Shown: positions 1 through 5,238 of the stretch, piece after piece
How the letters are laid out: every line of letters begins with the position of its first letter
Position numbering within the stretch: position 1 is the first letter of the stretch
NCBI GenBank assembly: GCA_019242135.1
Contig: JAFAWC010000108.1
Location: forward strand, 1-7,286
Reading direction: 5' to 3'
From: Mycobacteriaceae bacterium
Lineage (GTDB): Bacteria > Actinomycetota > Actinomycetes > Mycobacteriales > Mycobacteriaceae
DNA: 7,286 nt
The notes under the pieces: model-generated
What the model saw: only the letters and a program-made list of their open reading frames with translations
Databases searched by the model: none
Told to the model about the DNA's origin: nothing
Translations under genes and position numbers: made by a program

Positions 1-1
1 C

Positions 2-1180
2 GGCGCGGATGCCATCGATGTGTTCTCCAGTCCGGTCGGCGGGGGCGGTGCGCTCGGCCGGCTCTTTCAGAAAATGCTGGGTGTGGTCCGCCATCTCGGC
101 GAGGGCGGGTTGCCGGGCGCAGACACGCCTACCCACCGGACGACGACGGGCACCCAGGGCGGCGGCACCGCCGTGGCCTCGGCCGCACGGACGCCAGTGT
201 TTGATGTCGATGCCGACGAGCACCATGGCGTGAAATACCCGGAGTGGGATGCACATCGGCACCGGTATCGGTCCGATTGGTGCACGGTGCAGGAGGTTGA
301 GCCGCGCGTCAGGGCCGACGACGCCGCACTCGGCGTATCGGAGGCCCGCGGGCTGCGCCGCCCGCTTGCCCGCCTAGGGCTGGGCCTTGATCGGCGCCGT
401 CGCCAGTCCCAGGGCGATGACATCGACATCGACGCGGCGGTGGAGGCGCGTGTCGAGGTCATCGCCGGCTCGGCCCCCGACGAGGCGGTCTACATCGACA
501 CCGTGCGCTGCCGGCGCGACCTCGCGGTGCTGATTCTGCTTGACACCTCCGGCTCGGTGGGGGAGCCCGGCGCGGACGGTCAGACAGTGCATGAACAGCA
601 GCGCGCCGCGGCCGCCGCGCTCACGGTCGCACTTCACGATCTGGGGGACCGGGTCAGTCTCTACGCTTTTCGCTCCCATGGCCGAGCGGCGGTCAAGATG
701 CTGCCGGTCAAGCGTTTCGACGATGACCTCGACACGTCCGTCATGCGGCGCCTGCGGGGCCTGACGCCGGGCGCCTACTCGCGCCTGGGCGCGGCCATCC
801 GGCACGGGACCGCCGTGCTGGATCGCCACGGTGGCACGCCGCGGCGGCTGCTTGTCGTGCTCTCCGACGGATTGGCGTACGACCACGGCTACGAACGGCT
901 CTACGGTGCAGCGGATGCCCGCCGGGCGCTCGCCGAAGCGCGCCGCGGCGGCACCGGCTGCGTCTGTCTGACGATCGGTGCCAGCACCGACTCCGAGGAC
1001 CTGCGCCGGGTCTTCGGCAGCGCTGCGCACGCGACGATCCCCCGGGTAGCGCAGCTCCCGAAGATGGTGGGACCGCTGTTCCAGTCGGCGTTAAGTTCGG
1101 CGGAGTCGCGACGGCGACGACATCAGGCTGCGGAGTCGCGACGGCGACGGACGTTAGACCAAATATCTGTTCACCGCTAA
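2..1180 (+). CDS. NorD/CbbO-like VWA-domain protein, 5'-partial
   Basis: C-terminal part of a von Willebrand factor A protein of the NorD/CbbO type, the partner of a MoxR-class AAA+ ATPase in activating metalloenzymes. The frame is open to the left edge (GADAID is encoded before the first ATG at 20). Family members are often about 600 residues or longer, so the true start is probably upstream and the 20 ATG internal. Before the VWA domain is a segment typical of NorD proteins, with KYPEWD and YRSDWCTV (about 230-290). The VWA domain begins with LAVLILLDTSGSV; its metal-ion-dependent adhesion site (MIDAS) DxSxS is at 542-556. A second conserved block, GAYSRLGAAIRHG, has Ser where Thr is usual, and the third MIDAS Asp is in LSDG (860-871). 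The C-terminus is an Arg-rich tail (two AESRRRR units) coded by a direct repeat. The stop is TAA, 26 bases before the ATPase gene. The VWA/NorD class is secure; the client enzyme is unknown. Confidence 0.9.
   Translation, partial: GADAIDVFSSPVGGGGALGRLFQKMLGVVRHLGEGGLPGADTPTHRTTTGTQGGGTAVASAARTPVFDVDADEHHGVKYPEWDAHRHRYRSDWCTVQEVEPRVRADDAALGVSEARGLRRPLARLGLGLDRRRRQSQGDDIDIDAAVEARVEVIAGSAPDEAVYIDTVRCRRDLAVLILLDTSGSVGEPGADGQTVHEQQRAAAAALTVALHDLGDRVSLYAFRSHGRAAVKMLPVKRFDDDLDTSVMRRLRGLTPGAYSRLGAAIRHGTAVLDRHGGTPRRLLVVLSDGLAYDHGYERLYGAADARRALAEARRGGTGCVCLTIGASTDSEDLRRVFGSAAHATIPRVAQLPKMVGPLFQSALSSAESRRRRHQAAESRRRRTLDQISVHR
1100..1149 (+). repeat. Two-copy 20-bp direct repeat, 30-bp period
   Basis: The 20-base string GCGGAGTCGCGACGGCGACG occurs at 1100-1119 and again, identical, at 1130-1149. 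The period is 30 bases, so the reading frame is kept. It codes AESRRRR twice, separated by HQA, at the C-terminus of the VWA protein. It looks like an in-frame duplication that lengthened a basic tail. The 10 bases between the copies differ from the bases after the second copy. Confidence 0.85.
1157..1172. promoter_or_regulatory. Imperfect palindrome, candidate operator 1
   Basis: GACCAAATATCTGTTC reads as two half-sites, GACCAAAT and (reverse complement of the right half) GAACAGAT, which agree at 6 of 8 positions. It overlaps the last codons of the VWA gene and ends 34 bases before the ATPase start. It is an AT-rich island in GC-rich DNA and resembles the palindrome at 2050-2065. Its size suits a TetR-type or similar dimeric repressor, but the regulator is not in the window. 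It could be chance or a promoter element. Confidence 0.4.
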
Positions 1181-1194
1181 GCTGCAGCGAGGAC

Positions 1195-1201
1195 GGAAGG
1201 G
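1195..1201 (+). promoter_or_regulatory. Ribosome binding site of the AAA+ ATPase gene
   Basis: GGAAGGG lies 5 bases before the ATG at 1207. It supports that start and gives this gene its own translation initiation, separate from the VWA gene upstream. Confidence 0.6.
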
Positions 1202-1206
1202 ATTCG

Positions 1207-2043
1207 ATGGCTAGTAGCGGCGTCCGCCCGTTTTATGTTCCGATCGGCAACGAGGAAAGGGTCTTCAAGGCGGCGTTCCGGCAGGGGTTGTCGATCGTGC
1301 TGAAGGGGCCGACCGGGTGCGGCAAGACCCGTTTCGTCGAAGCGATGGCCTATGACCTTGAGCGTCCGCTGATCACGGTGGCCTGCCATGACGATCTGAC
1401 CACCGCCGATCTGGTGGGGCGGTTTCTTCTGCGGGGCGGCGAGACGGAATGGGTCGACGGTCCGTTGACTCGGGCCGTTCGGGAGGGTGCCATCTGCTAC
1501 CTCGACGAGGTGGTCGAGGCCCGCCAGGACACGACGGTCGTGCTGCATCCTCTCGGCGATTACCGCCGCCAGCTTCCGATCGAACGACTCGGGATAACTC
1601 TCGATGCCGCGCCCGGCTTCTGTCTGGTCGTCTCCTACAACCCGGGCTATCAGAGCGTTCTGAAGGACCTGAAGGATTCCACCCGCCAGCGCATGGTCGC
1701 CATCGAGTTCGGCTTCCCGGCCCCCGACGTCGAAGAGAAGATCGTGGCATCGGAGGCGGGTATCGCCCAGGCCGGCGCGGCAGAGCTCGTCCGGTTCGGC
1801 CAAGCGATCCGCCGCCTCGAAACGGCGGGCCTGCGCGAGGTGGCGTCCACCCGCGTGCTCATCGCCGCCGGCCGGCTGATCGCCGAAGGGTTGAGCCCGC
1901 GCGAGGCCGCCCGGGCGGCGATCGCCGCGACGCTGACGGACGACTCCGCGGTCATCGGCGGCCTCGTCGAGATGATCGACGTCTACCTCGCAGAGCAGCC
2001 GGCCGGAGCTTCGTTCATTGACGATGCCGGGGACCGACGATAA
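1207..2043 (+). CDS. NorQ/CbbQ/NirQ-family MoxR-type AAA+ ATPase
   Basis: Complete 278-residue AAA+ ATPase, a normal length for CbbQ/NorQ proteins. Walker A is GPTGCGKT (34-41) and Walker B is CYLDEV (97-102). The family-typical ACHDDLTTADLVGRF block (59-73) lies between them. The sensor-1 Asn is in SYNPGY (N145), arginine-finger candidates are in STRQRM (158-163), and a sensor-2-like Arg is in ASTRVLI (R216). Residues about 175-265 match the C-terminal CbbQ-type helical domain. In known systems the ATPase forms a ring that works with a VWA protein to activate a client (NO reductase for NorQ/NorD, Rubisco for CbbQ/CbbO). Here the VWA gene lies directly upstream, the reverse of the usual norQ-norD order. 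All ATPase residues are present, so it should be active. No norB/norC or rbcL/rbcS is visible, so a client name would be a guess. A palindrome lies upstream of the start. Confidence 0.93.
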   Translation: MASSGVRPFYVPIGNEERVFKAAFRQGLSIVLKGPTGCGKTRFVEAMAYDLERPLITVACHDDLTTADLVGRFLLRGGETEWVDGPLTRAVREGAICYLDEVVEARQDTTVVLHPLGDYRRQLPIERLGITLDAAPGFCLVVSYNPGYQSVLKDLKDSTRQRMVAIEFGFPAPDVEEKIVASEAGIAQAGAAELVRFGQAIRRLETAGLREVASTRVLIAAGRLIAEGLSPREAARAAIAATLTDDSAVIGGLVEMIDVYLAEQPAGASFIDDAGDRR

Positions 2044-2049
2044 GGTTCC

Positions 2050-2065
2050 GAACAAATATTAGGTT
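2050..2065. promoter_or_regulatory. Imperfect palindrome, candidate operator 2
   Basis: GAACAAATATTAGGTT lies in the 50-base gap between the ATPase and binding-protein genes, 28 bases before the latter's ATG. Its halves (GAACAAAT and AACCTAAT) agree at 5 of 8 positions. Its reverse complement matches the 1158-1172 site at 13 of 15 positions. TAGGTT (2060-2065) also fits the loose actinobacterial -10 pattern TANNNT, so site and promoter may overlap. A shorter perfect hyphenated palindrome, GTTC-C-GAAC (2045-2053), abuts the left half. Function is inferred from position and similarity only. Confidence 0.4.
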
Positions 2066-2084
2066 AGCGTGGGACTACGCCAGC

Positions 2085-2092
2085 GGAGGTGA
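2085..2092 (+). promoter_or_regulatory. Strong Shine-Dalgarno of the binding-protein gene
   Basis: GGAGGTGA is fully complementary to the usual 16S rRNA 3' tail. It sits unusually close to the ATG at 2094, with about 4 bases after GGAGG. No better in-frame start lies nearby, so it supports 2094. Confidence 0.6.
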
Positions 2093-2093
2093 G

Positions 2094-3206
2094 ATGGCCT
2101 ACGAAAGCACCGCCGAGCCGATCAAGGTCGGCTATCTGATGGACTTCAAACTGCCGGAAGGCTACCCCCAGGAAATGCGGGACGACCTGACCCGGCCGTT
2201 CGATCTGATCTTCGGCGAGGCCCTCGAGCAAGGCGCCATCGACCGGCCGATCGAAGTCGTCTACCGGGAAGTCGAGGGGCTGCCCAAGGGAACGGTCAAG
2301 GCGGTGATCGACGCCTACGGCGAGCTCGTCGACGAAGGCTGCCTTGTCGTGTTCGGGCCGCACATCACCGACAACTGCGTTCCCGCGCGCGAGGCGATCC
2401 AGGACCGCTTCCGGGTCCCGGGAATCAGCGTCACCGGTACCGACGACTGGCTGGGCGAATGGACGTTCTCGTTCCCGCAGGGGTCGATGACCGACGAACC
2501 GATCTTCTGGTCGGACCTGCTTGCCAAGCGCGGCCACACCGAAGTGGGCGTGCTCGTCGAACAGTCCCTGGTGGGGGAGAGCTATCTCAAGAACTTCCGG
2601 AATGCGTGTCGGCGCAAAAACATTCGGATCGTGGCCGAGGCGCCGATCGCGCAGACCGCCCACGACATCAATGACGCGGTGCGCACCCTGCACGAGGCGA
2701 AAGCACAGGCGATCGTGCACATGGGCTTCGGTTTCGGCATCGTATTCATCAACCCCGCTCTGGACGCGCTCTCCTGGGATCCGCCGCGGTTCACCTCCAC
2801 GGCGTTTCAGAATGCGTGGATCAACCCGGTGCTGTGGAACGCGTTTATGGGATGGACGGGAAACGACCAGTACGACGAGGCAAATCCGGTCGGCCAGGGG
2901 TTTTTGGACCGATTCGAGGCGGCCTACGCCCGGCGTCCGCAGTATTGCGTGCCCGTCGTCAACTGCGATGTCGCCACCACGCTGGTGCGGGCGTTGAGCG
3001 ACGCCCACCCGCTGAGCCCCCGCGGCGTCAAAGAAGCGCTCGAACGGGTGAAGATGATGCCCGCCGCGTCGGGTGCTCCGGGCACCCGGGTGTCGTTCGG
3101 GAAGTGGACGCGTCGGGCATGGATGGGCGCGGGTTACCTCGTGGCTCGCGAGTTGGATGCCGACGGCGTCAACTCCCACCTTGTCGACCGCTTTGGTGCG
3201 GAATAG
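2094..3206 (+). CDS. Substrate-binding protein of the branched-chain amino acid/amide ABC type, without signal peptide
   Basis: A 370-residue protein with the type I periplasmic-binding fold of the Leu/Ile/Val-binding group. It opens with IKVGYLMDF (10-18), the first strand of lobe 1. LVVFGPHITDNCVPAREAI (84-102) matches the ligand-loop region, followed by VPGISVTG. Lobe 2 includes HTEVGVLVEQSLVGESYLKN (148-167), and a C-terminal segment around 305-340 (LSPRGVKEALERVK) is typical of the family. The N-terminus MAYESTAEPIK is polar, with no hydrophobic core, Cys lipobox or twin Arg. As annotated it should stay in the cytoplasm. A good Shine-Dalgarno supports this start, and no upstream in-frame extension looks like a leader. 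No permease or ATPase genes of an ABC importer are in the window. It could be a cytoplasmic ligand sensor, as AmiC is for amides in Pseudomonas, or a retired binding protein with a new role. The AveC-family gene follows after 3 bases. Fold is secure; ligand is unknown. Confidence 0.85.
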   Translation: MAYESTAEPIKVGYLMDFKLPEGYPQEMRDDLTRPFDLIFGEALEQGAIDRPIEVVYREVEGLPKGTVKAVIDAYGELVDEGCLVVFGPHITDNCVPAREAIQDRFRVPGISVTGTDDWLGEWTFSFPQGSMTDEPIFWSDLLAKRGHTEVGVLVEQSLVGESYLKNFRNACRRKNIRIVAEAPIAQTAHDINDAVRTLHEAKAQAIVHMGFGFGIVFINPALDALSWDPPRFTSTAFQNAWINPVLWNAFMGWTGNDQYDEANPVGQGFLDRFEAAYARRPQYCVPVVNCDVATTLVRALSDAHPLSPRGVKEALERVKMMPAASGAPGTRVSFGKWTRRAWMGAGYLVARELDADGVNSHLVDRFGAE

Positions 3207-3209
3207 CTC

Positions 3210-4355
3210 GTGACGACCGAACAGATCCAGCCGCCGACCGACGCGCGGACAGGCGAGCCGACGAAGCGCCCGCTTTGGTCGTGGCTGGCGCTTGCCGTGG
3301 CGCTTGGGTTGGTGTGCGTCGTCGGCTATTTCGCGCGGACAGGGGCGGTGTCGCCGCGCATCCGCAACCCGCTGGTGACCGGATCACCGCGGCCGGTGAG
3401 CTACCTTTTTGGTTGGCAAAGCTCCACGTGGGTCACGGTCAATCAGATCGGCACCGTCATCGCGATGGCGATCATTGTCGTTGTCTTCGTCATCGCCTGG
3501 CGGCGCTATCCCGCCCACCCTGTCCTTCTGATGGTGATGGTCACGACCATCATCGTGTGGCAGGACCCCATCATGAACTGGGCACCGTATGCGGTCTACA
3601 ACCCGCAGCTGTGGCACTGGCCCGAAGACTGGCCGCTGGTGTCGTTGTCGCCCACCGTCGAACCGTTCGTCGTCTTCGGCTACGCGATGTTCTACGCCAC
3701 CCCGTACTTCCCGGCGATCTGGGCCCTGCGCCGCATCCAGGCGCGCAGGCCCGTCGATTCATTCGTGTGGCGCCACCCGCTAATCAGCCTGGCCGGGTTG
3801 ATCTTGGTGTTCGGTTTCATCTTCGATGCGTTCCTTGAGATTTCGATGATCCGCACCGGACTCTACATCTACGACCAGGTGATTCCGTTCGGCTCGCTGT
3901 TCACCGGCACCCCGTTCCAGTTCCCGCTGCTGTGGGAGTCGCTGTCGGTCACGTTCGTGATGATCCCGGCGGGCGTGCTGGTGTATCGCGACGACACCGG
4001 CCGCACGGTCGCCGAGAAGCTGGCCCAGCGGGCGCGTATCTTCGTGGGACGACCGGCGCTGGGCACGTTCGTCGTGTTGCTGGTGATCCTCAACGCCGCC
4101 TACTTCTTTGCCTACGGCGGATGGTTCACCGTGATCAAGTGGTCACGCACCGCCACCTCCGTCGCCTGCCCGTGGCCCTATCCCGAGGCCAAAGTCTATG
4201 ACCCGCAGGGCTTCTACGAGCGCAACGGTGCGCCCGGACCGTATTCCGTCGGTATCTGGTCCACCTGGATGAGCGCTCAGCCCGCGGGACGTCCGAACGT
4301 GCAACCGCCTAGCGAAGGGCAAGACGGCGGGAGGTGCGCACCCAGCCATGGATGA
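3210..4355 (+). CDS. AveC-family (spirocyclase-like) polytopic membrane protein
   Basis: A 381-residue integral membrane protein resembling the AveC family, named after the avermectin protein that forms the spiroketal ring in Streptomyces. Many actinobacteria carry homologues of unknown role. I see about seven hydrophobic segments: residues 22-42, 77-97, 104-118, 150-172, 190-212, 240-258 and 284-302. Conserved-looking polar or aromatic motifs are QDPIMNWAPYAVYNPQLWHWP (118-138), SPTVEPFVVFGY (147-158), FDAFLEISMIRTGLYIY (205-221) and FQFPLLWES (236-244). These acidic and aromatic residues at membrane edges could form an active site or lipid-binding pocket, which is inference. The start is GTG at 3210, 3 bases after the previous stop and without a clear Shine-Dalgarno, so translation is probably coupled. 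The next ATG is inside the second membrane segment. The C-terminus is a hydrophilic tail of about 30 residues overlapping the SDR gene by 8 bases. Family call moderately sure; reaction unknown. Confidence 0.75.
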   Translation: MTTEQIQPPTDARTGEPTKRPLWSWLALAVALGLVCVVGYFARTGAVSPRIRNPLVTGSPRPVSYLFGWQSSTWVTVNQIGTVIAMAIIVVVFVIAWRRYPAHPVLLMVMVTTIIVWQDPIMNWAPYAVYNPQLWHWPEDWPLVSLSPTVEPFVVFGYAMFYATPYFPAIWALRRIQARRPVDSFVWRHPLISLAGLILVFGFIFDAFLEISMIRTGLYIYDQVIPFGSLFTGTPFQFPLLWESLSVTFVMIPAGVLVYRDDTGRTVAEKLAQRARIFVGRPALGTFVVLLVILNAAYFFAYGGWFTVIKWSRTATSVACPWPYPEAKVYDPQGFYERNGAPGPYSVGIWSTWMSAQPAGRPNVQPPSEGQDGGRCAPSHG

Positions 4356-5238
4356 GCCGCGCAGCGTGGTCATCACCGGCGCCTCACGGGGACTGGGCTT
4401 CGCCTCGGCTGTTCACCTGTACTCGACGGGGTGGCGGGTGCTCGCGGCGATGCGCGCACAAGATGAGTGCATGCCACGGCTGCGGGCAGCTGCCGGCGCC
4501 TCGCCCGACGATCCACGGCTGAGCTGCGTGCAACTCGAGCTGCTCGACCCGGCATCCATCGCGGCCGCCGCCAAGACGATCGAAGAGACCGTCGGCGGTC
4601 CGGACGTGCTGATTCACAACGCCGGGATCTCGGCCGCCGGTATGGTCGAAGAGGTCCCGATCAGCTTGTGGGAGCAGATGTTCGCGACCCATCTCTTCGG
4701 TCCGGTCGCGCTGACCCAGGCGCTGCTGCCGTCGATGCGGGCCGCCGGGCGCGGCCGGATCGTGCTGATCTCCAGTCAAGGCGGAGTGCGCGGCATGCCG
4801 GCCATCGCAGCGTATTCGGCCGCGAAAGGTGCGCTGGAGCGGTGGGGGGAGTCGATGGCGGGCGAAATCGCACCGTTCGGGCTCGGGGTGACCGTCGTGG
4901 TGACAGGAACGTTCGACACCGACATCATCACCGACGCGGGCACATCGGACTACCGCGACTTCGACGGCCCGTACCGGGGCCTTCACACCAGCATCGACCG
5001 CCGGGGCCGCGCGGCGATGCGTCTGGCGAACTCCCCGCAGCGATTCGCGCGCCGGCTGGCCAAGGTAATCGACGACGACCAATCACCGTTCGCGCGGCAC
5101 GCGATCGGCCCCGACGCGCGCATGCTGCTCATCGCCAGCCGCGTCCTGCCCAGCGCAGCGCTGCACCAAATCACCCGAATCGCGATGGGTATCCCGCGCG
5201 CCAACGCCGCCGCTTCAGAAAGGAAAAACCATGGCTGA
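4348..5238 (+). CDS. Short-chain dehydrogenase/reductase (SDR)
   Basis: A 296-residue classical-type SDR, an NAD(P)(H)-dependent oxidoreductase that interconverts alcohols and ketones or aldehydes. The Rossmann nucleotide-binding motif is TGASRGLG (10-17), the structural motif is NAG (91-93), the catalytic Ser is in LISSQGG (S142/S143), and the active site is YSAAK (156-160). The Arg in TGASRG and the R-x-R-rich start hint at NADP(H) preference, which is inference. The helix-4 position that is normally Asn in the catalytic tetrad is His (MFATHLFG, H115). The C-terminal 60 residues extend past the core, with an Arg-rich stretch around 215-250. The ATG overlaps the AveC-family stop (ATGGATGA), and GGGAGGT (4329-4335) is the likely binding site, somewhat far from the ATG. 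Between P450 and ALDH in function, it may oxidise a hydroxyl made by the P450. Substrate unknown. Confidence 0.9.
   Translation: MDEPRSVVITGASRGLGFASAVHLYSTGWRVLAAMRAQDECMPRLRAAAGASPDDPRLSCVQLELLDPASIAAAAKTIEETVGGPDVLIHNAGISAAGMVEEVPISLWEQMFATHLFGPVALTQALLPSMRAAGRGRIVLISSQGGVRGMPAIAAYSAAKGALERWGESMAGEIAPFGLGVTVVVTGTFDTDIITDAGTSDYRDFDGPYRGLHTSIDRRGRAAMRLANSPQRFARRLAKVIDDDQSPFARHAIGPDARMLLIASRVLPSAALHQITRIAMGIPRANAAASERKNHG
5218..5224 (+). promoter_or_regulatory. Ribosome binding site of the aldehyde dehydrogenase gene
   Basis: GAAAGGA lies inside the 3' end of the SDR gene, 6 bases before the ATG at 5231. It fixes the start of the aldehyde dehydrogenase within the SDR coding sequence. Confidence 0.6.

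Noticed and set aside
2..1180. VWA protein as a frameshifted or broken gene
   Set aside because: The frame is continuous from the left edge to the stop and the VWA motifs are in order. It is only cut by the window.
2045..2053. GTTC-C-GAAC as an SOS (LexA) box
   Set aside because: The half-sites are in the wrong order and spacing for the mycobacterial GAAC-N4-GTTC box, and the neighbouring genes are not of DNA-repair type.
1177..2055. Minus-strand open frame (292 codons) opposite the AAA+ ATPase gene
   Set aside because: The + strand has Walker A, Walker B and sensor motifs. The antisense product has no motif and is a codon-bias shadow.
2044..2093. Terminator between the ATPase and binding-protein genes
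   Set aside because: The only inverted repeats are short and AT-rich, with no GC-rich stem or T-run.
2064..3179. Long minus-strand open frame (371 codons) opposite the binding-protein gene
   Set aside because: It mirrors the + strand gene in high-GC DNA. Its translation is Arg/His/Gly-rich with no recognisable domain, while the + strand frame has a clear fold and a Shine-Dalgarno.
2816..3838. Plus-strand open frame (340 codons) overlapping the binding-protein and AveC-like genes in another frame
   Set aside because: Its translation is low-complexity Arg/Gly/Ala-rich, and it would conflict with two genes supported by homology and hydrophobicity.
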